The position numbers and the translations under genes were made by a program. The notes below the pieces were generated by a model. It was not told the DNA's origin, did not search any database, and saw only the letters and a program-made list of their open reading frames with translations. A stretch of DNA of 64,000 nt from contig NC_008390.1 in assembly GCF_000203915.1 (NCBI RefSeq), positions 3,348,001 through 3,412,000 of the forward strand, in the 5' to 3' direction. Shown here piece after piece: positions 44,059 to 52,923 of this stretch. Every line of letters begins with the position of its first letter. Position 1 is the stretch's first letter. The DNA comes from Burkholderia ambifaria AMMD. GTDB taxonomy: Bacteria > Pseudomonadota > Gammaproteobacteria > Burkholderiales > Burkholderiaceae.

Positions 44059-44499
44059 ATGAGAGAAGAGCTGCTGGCCACGGTCAACGACGAACACGCG
44101 ACGGTCGAAGCGTTCGCGTCCCTGCTCGCCTACGAGGAAAAGGCGCTCACGACACCGGAGCCGCTCGACATGCTGCCCGGCATCGTCGAGAAGAAGAGCG
44201 TGCTGATCGATCGGCTCGCGCAGCTCGAGCGCACGCGCGACACGCAGCTGTCCGCGCTCGGCTTTCCGGCCGGCAAGAAAGGCATGGACCAGGCCGCCGA
44301 GCGCGATGCTCGCCTCGCCGGCCGCTGGCAGTTGCTGCTGCAGGCCGCCGAACGCGCGCGCCAGGCCAATGCGACCAACGGGATGCTGATCCGGATCCGG
44401 ATGGACTACAACGAGCGCGCGCTCGCGGTGCTGCGCTCGGCCCCCGCGCCAGCCGGCGTCTACGGGCCCGACGGGCGCGTGTCGGCGCTGATGCGCTGA
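44059..44499 (+). CDS. flgN: Flagellar export chaperone for FlgK/FlgL
   Basis: 146 residues, almost entirely helical. MREELLATVNDEHATVEAFA SLLAYEEKAL and a leucine-rich middle (IVEKKSVLIDRLAQLERT) fit the FlgN antiparallel coiled coil, with NGMLIRIRMDYNERALAVL near the C-terminus. It escorts FlgK and FlgL to the export gate. The ATG at 44059 is used; no strong Shine-Dalgarno. It follows flgM, the usual order. Confidence 0.9.
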   Translation: MREELLATVNDEHATVEAFASLLAYEEKALTTPEPLDMLPGIVEKKSVLIDRLAQLERTRDTQLSALGFPAGKKGMDQAAERDARLAGRWQLLLQAAERARQANATNGMLIRIRMDYNERALAVLRSAPAPAGVYGPDGRVSALMR

Positions 44500-44513
44500 A
44501 GCACCGGCGTACC

Positions 44514-44613
44514 GGTCACGCCGGCGCTCCGACGCGCCGATCACGCCAACGCTCCGACGTACCGATCACGCCGACGCTCTGACGTACCGATCACGCCAAC
44601 GCTCCGACGCGCC
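44514..44613. repeat. Four 25-bp tandem repeats between flgN and the aminopeptidase gene
   Basis: Contiguous units of 25 bp (44514, 44539, 44564, 44589) with core ATCACGCCAACGCTCCGACG and 1-5 differences between copies. No spacers, so not CRISPR. Located between convergent genes. Confidence 0.9.
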
Positions 44614-44650
44614 GCCCGCACACCGCGCGGCAGCGCGCCCCCTCCCCGCC

Positions 44651-46501
44651 TTACAGCAACGGACACGCAGTGACCTGCGTGCCGCGTTCCACGCAAACCC
44701 GTTCGTAGTCGCGCAGGTACGCGCGCTCGCCGTCGTCCAGCAGCTCGACGTCGATCAGGTCCCAGTCGTAGCCGACGGTGACGATGTTCTCGAACGAGAC
44801 GGTGTCCGATGCGTCGTCGTCCGCGCGCACGATCACGATGTTCTCGATCCGCACGCCGCCCTTGCCCGGCACGTAGATGCCCGGCTCGACCGAAATCACC
44901 GCATTCGGCACCAGCCCGTACTTCGCGCCCGGCGCGAACCGCACGCCGCCCTCGTGGACGTGGATCCCGACGCCATGCCCGGTGCCGTGGCCGAAATCGT
45001 AGCCGTGGTCGCGGCACACCTGCCGTACCGCCGCATCGACGTCGCCGCCCGTGGCCGTCTTCGGAAAGCGTGTGACGAGCCCCTTGATGCAGGCCTTCAG
45101 CGCGACCGTATAGATCTCGCGCTGCCACGGCTGCGCGACCGTTTCCGGCCGCGTGCGACGCAGCACGACCCGCGTGCAGTCCGTCGCGAAGCCGGCGTCG
45201 TAATACGCGCCGCTGTCGAGCAGCACGAGTTCGCCTTCCGTCAGCTCGACCTCGGCGCTCGCCGTCGTGTAGTGCGCGAACGCGCTGTTCGCGCCGTTCG
45301 CCGCGATCGACGGGAACGTCAGCGCGACCGCCGAACGCGCGCCGTACGCGTCGTTGATCGTGCGGGCCAGGTCGTATTCGGTATGGCGCCGCCCCGGCTC
45401 GCCGGTCTTCGCCCAGCGCATCGTTTCGGCGATCGCCGCCGAACTGCGCGCGAACGCGTCGCGGAAGCGGTCGAGCACCGCCGGCGTCTTGCTCGCCCGC
45501 ATCGCCTCGACCGGGTTGAAATCGGCGTGGCGCGCATGCGGCCACACGCGGCGCACCGACTCGACCAGCGCGCAGTTGACCGATTCGAAGCCGTAGCACA
45601 CGTGGTCGACCGCGCATGACGCGAGGAAGCGCTCGAGTTCGGCGAAGTCGCGCCGGATCACCTGCAGCGCCGGATACGACGTCAGCTCGACCGGGCACCG
45701 GTCGCAGCCTTCCGGCAGGAACAGCACGACCTGCGCGCCGACCGCGAACAGGAAGCCCAGATGCGACGACACGTTCGGGATGTGATAGCCGCGGCTGTTC
45801 AGCAGATACGCGAGATCGTCCGACGCGCACGTGAAGAACGCCGTCTTGCCGGGCGCCGCGCCGGTGTGCGCGGCGAGCCGGCGGTTCAGCGCGTCGAGGT
45901 TCTGCGCGACGCTCGCGCCGGTCATCGTGTCCGGCAGCTCGAAGATCGGCCGCTCGACCACCCAGCCCGGCAGCGCGATCGCGCGGTCGATCTCGCGCTC
46001 GACGAGACTCGTCCAGTCGAGCGACGCGGGCTGCGTCTGCTCGAGGAGCCGGTCGCGCTGCGCGACACTGATCCGCAGCGCGTCGTAGCCGACCCGCGCA
46101 AGCCGGCTCGCGTGCGCGACGAGCCAGTCGCCCAGCGCCTGCCAGATCGTCACGTTCATCCCGAGCTTCTCGATCCGCACGTGGGCCGGGTCGCACTGCC
46201 GTTCGGCCTGCAGGTGATAGCGGCCGTCGACGAACAGCACGAACGGCGGCACGCCGAGCGCCTGCGCGGTCGCCGCGCTCAGGAAGATCCCGCAGCCGGC
46301 CGAGCCGTCGAAGCCCGACAGCGCGTAGCGCGGGTTGTTGCTGCGCGGCAGATATTCGGTGATGTATTCGTCCTGCGACGTGACGACCACGGCGTCGAGC
46401 CGCAGCGCGTCGAGCACGCGCGACAGGCCGCGCTGCGTATCGGCGACGCACGCGTCATACGGGGGAAGGCCGGAGAAGCTGTATTTCAGTCGATCGATCA
46501 T
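44651..46501 (-). CDS. Aminopeptidase P family (M24B) metallopeptidase
   Basis: 616 residues, the long three-domain form (two creatinase-like N-terminal domains to about 320, then the pita-bread catalytic domain). The dinuclear-metal ligands are visible: Asp in LLDSGAYYD (about 430) and ATDCTR, His in GHGTGHGVGIH (about 508), Glu in SVEPGIY and Glu in RIENIVIV. It releases the N-terminal residue before proline. No signal peptide, so cytoplasmic. A good sigma-70 promoter lies 197-225 bp upstream. It is divergent from an XRE-cupin regulator. Confidence 0.9.
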   Translation of the reverse strand: MIDRLKYSFSGLPPYDACVADTQRGLSRVLDALRLDAVVVTSQDEYITEYLPRSNNPRYALSGFDGSAGCGIFLSAATAQALGVPPFVLFVDGRYHLQAERQCDPAHVRIEKLGMNVTIWQALGDWLVAHASRLARVGYDALRISVAQRDRLLEQTQPASLDWTSLVEREIDRAIALPGWVVERPIFELPDTMTGASVAQNLDALNRRLAAHTGAAPGKTAFFTCASDDLAYLLNSRGYHIPNVSSHLGFLFAVGAQVVLFLPEGCDRCPVELTSYPALQVIRRDFAELERFLASCAVDHVCYGFESVNCALVESVRRVWPHARHADFNPVEAMRASKTPAVLDRFRDAFARSSAAIAETMRWAKTGEPGRRHTEYDLARTINDAYGARSAVALTFPSIAANGANSAFAHYTTASAEVELTEGELVLLDSGAYYDAGFATDCTRVVLRRTRPETVAQPWQREIYTVALKACIKGLVTRFPKTATGGDVDAAVRQVCRDHGYDFGHGTGHGVGIHVHEGGVRFAPGAKYGLVPNAVISVEPGIYVPGKGGVRIENIVIVRADDDASDTVSFENIVTVGYDWDLIDVELLDDGERAYLRDYERVCVERGTQVTACPLL

Positions 46502-46937
46502 CGGATACCCGCTAATGATTGTTGTCAGCAGCCGGCGGTGTCACGCGGCCTCGCGCACGCGTGACGCGGCGCGCCGCCCGGGGCGCGGACGACGCAAGGC
46601 CCCGCGGGCAGCCGGCCGCGGCGGCGCAGCGCCGTTTCCGGCGGCCGGTCTCGAGAAAAATTTTTGTCCCACTTAACTTTGTTTGATGCGTCGACAGAAT
46701 CTAGAGCACGCTCAAATTGAGGTCAAGCCAAAATTTTCGTAGGGCTAAAATTACCGGCACGGCGCGAGGGTGGCCCGACCAGGCGCGGCGTGGCGCCGTG
46801 CGGGCGCCACCGCGCGGTACAATGCGCCGGCATCGCCGTCCCGACGGCCATGCGTCGTGCGCTTCGCGGAACGCAACGTCCCGGCGACTGCACCGCCCTT
46901 CCGCTCGCCTCCCGACTCGTTGTCACGAAAGAGATTC
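46502..46937. other. Intergenic region, aminopeptidase to XRE-cupin gene
   Basis: 436 bp between divergent genes. The middle (about 46655-46755) is AT-rich and contains the leftward promoter below, with the small palindrome CTCAAATTGAG (46711-46721) in its spacer. TACAAT at 46818-46823 is a possible -10 for the rightward gene; no matching -35 is seen. Confidence 0.5.
46698..46726 (-). promoter_or_regulatory. Sigma-70 promoter of the aminopeptidase gene
   Basis: Minus strand TTGACC (46726-46721), 17-bp spacer, TAGATT (46703-46698). The palindrome CTCAAATTGAG overlaps the spacer and could be an operator. The leader is about 190 nt. Confidence 0.55.
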
Positions 46938-47747
46938 ATGGATTCAGACCTCATGCGTATCGGCCAGCGCATCCGGCGCCTGCGCCGGGAAGCGAAGAAG
47001 ACGCTGCTGGAAGTCGCGACCGAGGCGAACCTGTCGATCGGATTCCTGTCGCAGGTCGAGCGCAATCTCACCGGGATCTCGCTGTCGTCGCTCGTCAACG
47101 TCGCGACGGCGTTGAACGTGCCGCTCGGCACGCTGATCGAGCAGCCGCGCCAGGCGCAGCCCGACTCGCGCGCGGGCCGCCGCGAACCGTACGCGGTCGA
47201 CGCCACGTCGCAATGGTACGAACGGCTGTCGACCACCTTCGACGGCAGCCAGATCCACGCGCTCAAGGTCCGGATGATGGAGGGCTATCGCTCGGAATGG
47301 GTTGCGCACGGCGGCGACGAGTTCGTGTACGTGCTGACCGGCCGCGTCTGCTACACGATCGGCAAGAAGGATTACCCGCTGTCGCCCGGCGACTCGCTGC
47401 ACTTCGACGCGCGCAAGCGCCATCGCGTCGCGAATGTCGGGGACGGGCCGGCCGAACTGATCGCGGTCGGCACGCTGCCGCTCTTCGACGACAGTTGCGC
47501 CGAGTTCGGCTCCGCGACAATGGAAATCAGGCCGCCCGCGCGCGATGCCGGCCCGACGCCGGGCGAGCCGCGCGTGAGCCGCCGCGAACCGGCGCAGAAA
47601 CGAGAGCACGAGCACGCCGCGAACACGGCCGCGCCTGCCGCCGACCTGCCGGCCCGCGTGGCGGCCAAGCCGGCGGCCAAGCCCGCTGCCGGCAAGCCGC
47701 GCGCGACCACGGGCAAACGCCCGGCCGCCACCCACACGAAGCAATGA
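46938..47747 (+). CDS. XRE-cupin transcriptional regulator with a basic Ala/Pro-rich tail
   Basis: 269 residues. XRE helix-turn-helix at about 8-65 (KTLLEVATEANLSIGFLSQV, ERNLTGIS), then a cupin (about 100-185: VAHGGDEFVYVLTGRVCYTI, DYPLSPGDSLHF). After residue 195 comes an unusual low-complexity tail ending AKPAAKPAAGKPRATTGKRP, like histone H1-type tails, which may add non-specific DNA binding. The start has GAAAGAG upstream. It may regulate the divergent aminopeptidase; the ligand is unknown. Length is about 80 residues above a normal XRE-cupin protein. Confidence 0.82.
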   Translation: MDSDLMRIGQRIRRLRREAKKTLLEVATEANLSIGFLSQVERNLTGISLSSLVNVATALNVPLGTLIEQPRQAQPDSRAGRREPYAVDATSQWYERLSTTFDGSQIHALKVRMMEGYRSEWVAHGGDEFVYVLTGRVCYTIGKKDYPLSPGDSLHFDARKRHRVANVGDGPAELIAVGTLPLFDDSCAEFGSATMEIRPPARDAGPTPGEPRVSRREPAQKREHEHAANTAAPAADLPARVAAKPAAKPAAGKPRATTGKRPAATHTKQ

Positions 47748-47792
47748 CGGCTGGCCGCCGGGCGACGCACCGCGCCACCCGTTTCTTCCGCG

Positions 47793-49034
47793 CTATTCGC
47801 CGATCGCCAGCGCCTGCTTGACGGCCTCGACCCGTGCGCGATGCACGGCGTCCTTGATCTGCATCACATCGTCGCCGACACCGCGCGCGATCGCGCCCGC
47901 GTCGACGCTGCGCGCCGCCACCAGCGCCACGCGCAGCCGCTCGGCCTGCGGATACGGCTGCGTGTCGAGCCCGAGCCGGCCGCGGGCATCCGATTCGCAC
48001 GCCTGCAGCATTTCCGCGAAGCGCGCCGGCTTGCGCAACGCGTCGCTGCGCTCGAAGAACCGCACCAGCGCGGCCGCGCCCATTTCCATCACGCGATGCA
48101 GGTTGCCGTGCTCGCGCGCGACCACCAGCGCCAGATCGCGACATTCGTTCGGCACGCGCAGCCGCTCGCACAACGGCTTGATGAGCTCGACGCTGCGGCC
48201 TTCGTGGCCGACATGGCGCGGCAGCACGTCGGCGGGCGTCGTCGCCTTGCCGAGATCGTGCGTGAGCGCCGCGAAGCGCACCGGCAGCGAGTAGCCCTGC
48301 TTCGCCGCATAGTCGACGACCATCATCACGTGCACGCCCGTATCGACTTCCGGGTGGTAGTCGGCGCGCTGCGGCACGCCCCACAGCGCGTCGACCTCGG
48401 GCAGGACGCGCGCGAGCGCGCCGCATTCGCGCAGCACCGCGAACATCCGCGACGGTTTCGCCTCCATCAGCCCGCGCGCGATTTCCTGCCACACGCGTTC
48501 GGCCACCAGCGCGTCCGCTTCGCCGGCGTCGACCATGCGCCGCATCAGCGCGAGGGTGTCGTCCGCGACCGTGAAATCCGCGAAGCGCGCGGCAAAACGC
48601 GCGATCCGCAGGATCCGCACTGGATCCTCGACGAACGCGTCGCCCACGTGCCGGAACACGCGTGCATGCAGGTCGGCCTGTCCGTCGAACGGATCGATCA
48701 CCGGCCCGACCAGCGCGCCTTCCGGGCTCACTTCGCGCGCCATCGCGTTGATCGTCAGGTCGCGCCGCGCGAGATCCTCGTCGAGCGTCACGTCCGGCGC
48801 GAAGTAGAACTGGAAGCCGTGATAGCCGGCGGCCGTCTTGCGCTCGGTGCGCGCGAGCGCGTATTCCTCCTGCGTGTCCGGATGCAGGAACACCGGGAAA
48901 TCCTTGCCGACCGGCCGGAAGCCCTGGGCGACCATCTGCTCGGGCGTCGCGCCCACCACCACGTAGTCGCGGTCCTGCACCGGCACGCCGAGCAAGTCGT
49001 CGCGGATCGCTCCGCCTACTGCGTAGATGTTCAT
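47793..49034 (-). CDS. cca: CCA-adding tRNA nucleotidyltransferase
   Basis: 413 residues, the E. coli-type multifunctional enzyme. The N-terminal GGAIRDDLLG and DRDYVVVGATPEQM carry the nucleotidyltransferase metal site; LARRDLTINAMA and EDPVRILRIARFAARF follow. The HD domain reads LTHDLGKATTP (about 258). It adds or repairs the 3' CCA of tRNAs. It overlaps the upstream GST gene by 4 bp on the same strand. Confidence 0.95.
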   Translation of the reverse strand: MNIYAVGGAIRDDLLGVPVQDRDYVVVGATPEQMVAQGFRPVGKDFPVFLHPDTQEEYALARTERKTAAGYHGFQFYFAPDVTLDEDLARRDLTINAMAREVSPEGALVGPVIDPFDGQADLHARVFRHVGDAFVEDPVRILRIARFAARFADFTVADDTLALMRRMVDAGEADALVAERVWQEIARGLMEAKPSRMFAVLRECGALARVLPEVDALWGVPQRADYHPEVDTGVHVMMVVDYAAKQGYSLPVRFAALTHDLGKATTPADVLPRHVGHEGRSVELIKPLCERLRVPNECRDLALVVAREHGNLHRVMEMGAAALVRFFERSDALRKPARFAEMLQACESDARGRLGLDTQPYPQAERLRVALVAARSVDAGAIARGVGDDVMQIKDAVHRARVEAVKQALAIGE

Positions 49035-49678
49035 GGATTCGGTTCGTATTCGGCAATCACGTTGGTTTCGCGGCGAGCGGCGTCGATCCAGCGCTGCACC
49101 GCCGGCAGCGCGGTCACGCGCGCGGCATACCCGGCTGCCTCCGGCGACAGCGCCGGCGCATACGTGTTGAAGCGCATCACGACCGGCGCATACATCGCAT
49201 CGGCAATTCCGAACTCACCGAACAGGAACGGCCCGCCCGAGGCCTCGATGCACGCGCTCCACAGCGCGTCGATACGCGCGACGTCGGCCAGCGCATCGGG
49301 CGTCGCACCGCGCCCCGGCATCGACGCGCGCACGTTCATCCCCATCTGCGTGCGCAGCGCGGCGAAGCCCGAATGCATCTCGGCCGAGATGCAGCGCGCG
49401 TGGACGCGCTCCAGCGGATCGGCCGGCCACATCGGGAATTGCGGATAGCGCTCGGCGAGCGTCTCGGCGATCGCGAGCGAATCCCAGATCGCCGTGCCGT
49501 GATCGTCGATCAGGCACGGCACCTTGCCGGTCGGCGAATACTCGCGGATGCGCGCGGCCGTGTCGTCGCGGCGCAGCTCGATCGCGACCTCGTCGAACGG
49601 GATCCCGAAATGCGCGAGCAGCAGCCACGGCCGCATCGACCACGACGAGTAATTCTTGTCTCCAATGACGAGTTTCAT
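49031..49678 (-). CDS. Glutathione S-transferase family protein
   Basis: 215 residues from MKLVIGDKNYSSWSMRPWLL. The SSWS segment supplies the probable catalytic Ser of the thioredoxin-fold domain, and GKVPCLIDDHGTAIWDSLAI the cis-Pro and glutathione-binding (DSLAI) motifs. A helical C-terminal domain follows (about 90-205, GGPFLFGEFGIADAMYAPV). Substrate not predictable. It overlaps cca by 4 bp. Confidence 0.9.
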   Translation of the reverse strand: MKLVIGDKNYSSWSMRPWLLLAHFGIPFDEVAIELRRDDTAARIREYSPTGKVPCLIDDHGTAIWDSLAIAETLAERYPQFPMWPADPLERVHARCISAEMHSGFAALRTQMGMNVRASMPGRGATPDALADVARIDALWSACIEASGGPFLFGEFGIADAMYAPVVMRFNTYAPALSPEAAGYAARVTALPAVQRWIDAARRETNVIAEYEPNP

Positions 49679-49733
49679 GGCGGTGTTCCGAAAGGCGCGA
49701 AAGTGAATGACGGAAAGCGGCTGCCCGCGACGC

Positions 49734-50693
49734 CTAGCGGCGCGAGCGGAACCAGTCGAAGCGGGAGCGCTGCGCGCCGTCACCGAGATACGCGGGCGCG
49801 ATGCTCTCGAGACTCGCGGGCGACAGCCCGAGTTCCGGCGCGAGCGGCCCTGACAGCACGTTGGGCACCGACATCGACGCGAGATTGTCGCGCGTGATCA
49901 TCGGCTCGCCGGGCAGGCATTCGAACACGCGCGCCTGCAGCTGCGCAAGCGCGTCGGACAGCCGCACGATGCGTGCCTGCCGGCCGACCAGCGTGCCGCA
50001 ATAGCGCACCAGCTGCTCGAGCGTATAGACGGTCGGACCGCCGAGCTCGTAGGTTTTGCCGTGCGCGGCCGTGAGATCGAGCGTGTTGACGAACGCGGTT
50101 ACGACGTCACCGACGAACACCGGCTGGAAACGCGCGTCGGGCATCGCGAGCGGCAGCACCGGCAGCGTGCGCTGCAGGTTCGCGAATGTGTTGAGGAATG
50201 TGTCGCCGGGGCCGAACACGACCGACGGGCGGAAGATCGTCAGCGCGAGCGAATCGGTCGCCGCGACCGCGTGCAGCGCGGCCTCGCCGTCGCCTTTCGA
50301 GCGCTGGTACATGCTCGCGCCGTGCGAATCGGCGCCGAGCGCGCTCATGTGCAGCACGCGCTGCACGCCGACTTCGACGCATGCGGCGGCCAGCGCGGCC
50401 GGCAGCGCGACGTGCGCGCGCTCGAAGCCGGGCCCGTATGGCGTGCCGCGGCCGTCGTGCAGCACGCCGACGAGATTGATGGCTGCGTGCGCGCCGGCGA
50501 CGAACCGGGCCAGCGTGCGCGTGTCGAGCGCATCGAGCTCGACGATCTCGACCGGCAGCATCTGCAGGTGGCGCGCGTGGTCGCGCCGCCGCGTGCCAAT
50601 CCTCACATGCTTGCCGGCGTCGATCAGCGCATTGACGAGCCGGCTGCCGATGAAGCCGGTGCCGCCCAGCAGCGCGACGGTCTGGCGATCCAT
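49734..50693 (-). CDS. NDUFA9-like NAD(P)-dependent epimerase/dehydratase
   Basis: 319 residues, atypical short-chain dehydrogenase. The Rossmann loop GGTGFIGSRLVNALIDAGKH is at about 9-28. The YxxxK-like segment reads MYQRSKGDGEAAL, and QPVFVGDVVTAFVNTLD belongs to the complex I NDUFA9-like subgroup. The start has GGAGG upstream. It lies in the same leftward run as the GST and cca. Role uncertain: quinone-related reductase or assembly factor in relatives. Confidence 0.85.
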   Translation of the reverse strand: MDRQTVALLGGTGFIGSRLVNALIDAGKHVRIGTRRRDHARHLQMLPVEIVELDALDTRTLARFVAGAHAAINLVGVLHDGRGTPYGPGFERAHVALPAALAAACVEVGVQRVLHMSALGADSHGASMYQRSKGDGEAALHAVAATDSLALTIFRPSVVFGPGDTFLNTFANLQRTLPVLPLAMPDARFQPVFVGDVVTAFVNTLDLTAAHGKTYELGGPTVYTLEQLVRYCGTLVGRQARIVRLSDALAQLQARVFECLPGEPMITRDNLASMSVPNVLSGPLAPELGLSPASLESIAPAYLGDGAQRSRFDWFRSRR

Positions 50694-50922
50694 GGTCGAG
50701 TCCTCCAACGGGCGGTTCACGCTGATGACGGGCTTGCGAACGAGCCGTGCCGGCTGTCACCAGCGGGGCTTCCTTCGGGCGCATGCAAGAAGCGGGGCGC
50801 GCCGTCCGGCCGAGCCTGACGAGCGACGTGCGACGCCGCAATGCGGCCGGCCACGCTCACGCCCCTGACCAGGAGAATCATAGACGGGGCTGGCCCGTCA
50901 TGAGCGTGGACAGCCCCTCGAG

Positions 50923-50951
50923 CATACTGCCGCGTGTCGCGCGGCAGTATG
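50923..50951. terminator. Strong hairpin downstream of slt
   Basis: CATACTGCCGCG / CGCGGCAGTATG, perfect 12-bp stem, 5-nt loop, 11 bp after the lytic transglycosylase stop. No U-tract. Confidence 0.5.
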
Positions 50952-50962
50952 AAGATTGCGGA

Positions 50963-52915
50963 TCAGGGCGAGATCATGCCCAGGCGTTTCTTCAACGACT
51001 GCGGTTTGCCCTCGAAGAGCGCCGCGTAGTAGACGGTGTTCGACAGCACGTTCTTCACGTAGTCGCGCGTCTCGTTGAACGGAATCGTCTCCGCGAAGAT
51101 CGCGCCTTCGACCGGCTGCGTCAGCACCTGGCGCCACTGGCGCGGCCGGCCCGGGCCCGCGTTGTAGCCGGCGGTCGCCAGCACCGGCGAGCTGTCGAAG
51201 TTGTTGTAGATGTCCGCCAGATACCAGGTGCCGAGCTGGATGTTGGTATTGATGTCGTGCATCTGCGCACGCGTGATCGTGCCCATCCCGAGCTTCTTCG
51301 CGACGAGCTGCGCGGTGGCCGGCATCAGCTGCATCAGCCCGCCCGCGCCAACGGAAGAACGCGCGTTCGTGATGAAGCGCGATTCCTGGCGGATCAGCCC
51401 GTACGCCCATTCGATGTCGAGGCCCGACGACTGCGCGTAGCGCTCGACGATGTCGCGGTACGGCGACGGGTAGCGCAGCGTGAAGTCGTGCTCGGCCTTC
51501 GTGCGGTCGGCCGTGTTGACCGTTCGGTCGAGCAGGTCGACGCGCTTGCCGTATTCGGCGGCCGCGAGCAGTTGGCGATCGGTCATCCCGCGCAGCGGCC
51601 AGTTCCATTCGCGGTTGCCTTCGAGGCGCAGGTTCAGCGCATAGAAGCGCTGCGCGAGCGCGAAGCCCGGGATCTTGCTCATCGCGCCGATGTCGGCGTC
51701 GCTCACCTTCGTGCGCGGCGGAACGCTCGTGCGCTGGCCGAGCTCTTCGCCGGCGAGCTGCCCGTAGAAGTTGTACTGGCCCGCGACCTGCTCGAATTCC
51801 TGGTTCGCCTGCAGCGTGTCGCCGCTTTGCTTGAGCGCGCGCGCATGCCAGTAGATCCAGGCCGGATCCTCGCGCAGCGACGGCGGCATCTGCTCGATCG
51901 ACCAGCGCACCATCGGCCAGTTGCCGGCGAGCAGCGCGGCGCGCGTGCGCCATTCGTAGCCCGGGTTCGACAGCTGCGCGTTCGCGGATTTCGCATACCA
52001 GACCGACGCGAGCGGCGAGCGCTTGATCGCGCCCTGGTAGCCGATCGCGCCCCACGCGATCGCCTGTTCCGGCTTAGTGAGCGAGCCGGCGACGGAGGTC
52101 AGCATCCCGGCCGCCGCGTCCGGATCGTTGCGCGCCATGCGGCCGAGCGCGATCAGCGCGAGCTGGTGCGACGCCGCGTCGGGGCCGACGCCGCGCGCGA
52201 GGTACAGCGGCGGCGCGCTGGTCGCCTGGTCGAAGTCGACCGGGCGCGGGCCGAGCGCGTCGACGATCTTGCCGCCGAGCGTCGTGTAGTTCTGCTCGTA
52301 CGCGAGGCGCGCCTGCTGCCACACGTCGTCGCTCGTGAACTGATGGTTGACCGTCAGCGCCGTAATCAGGTCGACACAGGCGTCGCCGTAGTATTTCGGC
52401 TCGACGAGCAGCGCACGTGCCGCGTCGGCGACGTTCTCGCCGCGCGCCGCGCGCGATTCGAGCGCGTAGCACTTGACCTGCGTGTCGTCGTCGAGCACGA
52501 AGCGCTTGTACTGGTCGTCGAAGTTGCGCCAGTCGTGGCGCGCGCCGAGCACGAGCAGGTAGTCGTTGCGCATGCGGTCGGCGATCGCCTGTCCGTCGTA
52601 GCGCTGCAGGAACGACTGCACGGGTGCGTCGGGCGCGTCGACGCGTGCGCGGCCCGTCGAATCGAACAGCTGCGGCTTGATCTGGAAATACTCGACGTAG
52701 GACGGGACCGGATAGTTCGGGATCAGCGACGCGAGCTGCGCGGCCTTCGCGGCGTCGTTGCGGCGCGCGGCTTCGCGAAGCTGCACGAAGATCTGGTCAT
52801 CCCCGGCGAGCGTGTCGTCGCCCGGTGCGGCGCACGCGGCCGTGCCCGCGACGAGCGCGGCGGCGGAAAGCGTGAGCGCGACCGCGCGATATACTCGGAA
52901 AAGGCTGTTCGACAT
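50963..52915 (-). CDS. slt: Soluble lytic murein transglycosylase
   Basis: 650 residues. Signal sequence (about 10-30, AVALTLSAAALVAGTAACAA); a Cys after TAA leaves lipoprotein processing possible but not a clean lipobox. A long alpha-superhelical U/L domain follows (about 40-480). The C-terminal SLT domain has the catalytic Glu in YGLIRQESRFITNARSS (about 513), then GAGGLMQLMPATAQ and ATAGYNAGPGRPRQW. It cuts peptidoglycan with 1,6-anhydro product. The start is 8 bp from the divergent folate gene. Confidence 0.93.
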   Translation of the reverse strand: MSNSLFRVYRAVALTLSAAALVAGTAACAAPGDDTLAGDDQIFVQLREAARRNDAAKAAQLASLIPNYPVPSYVEYFQIKPQLFDSTGRARVDAPDAPVQSFLQRYDGQAIADRMRNDYLLVLGARHDWRNFDDQYKRFVLDDDTQVKCYALESRAARGENVADAARALLVEPKYYGDACVDLITALTVNHQFTSDDVWQQARLAYEQNYTTLGGKIVDALGPRPVDFDQATSAPPLYLARGVGPDAASHQLALIALGRMARNDPDAAAGMLTSVAGSLTKPEQAIAWGAIGYQGAIKRSPLASVWYAKSANAQLSNPGYEWRTRAALLAGNWPMVRWSIEQMPPSLREDPAWIYWHARALKQSGDTLQANQEFEQVAGQYNFYGQLAGEELGQRTSVPPRTKVSDADIGAMSKIPGFALAQRFYALNLRLEGNREWNWPLRGMTDRQLLAAAEYGKRVDLLDRTVNTADRTKAEHDFTLRYPSPYRDIVERYAQSSGLDIEWAYGLIRQESRFITNARSSVGAGGLMQLMPATAQLVAKKLGMGTITRAQMHDINTNIQLGTWYLADIYNNFDSSPVLATAGYNAGPGRPRQWRQVLTQPVEGAIFAETIPFNETRDYVKNVLSNTVYYAALFEGKPQSLKKRLGMISP

Positions 52916-52923
52916 CGTTTTGA

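Noticed and set aside
44514..44613. CRISPR-like array
   Set aside because: Repeats are contiguous and degenerate with no spacers, and no cas genes are present in the window.
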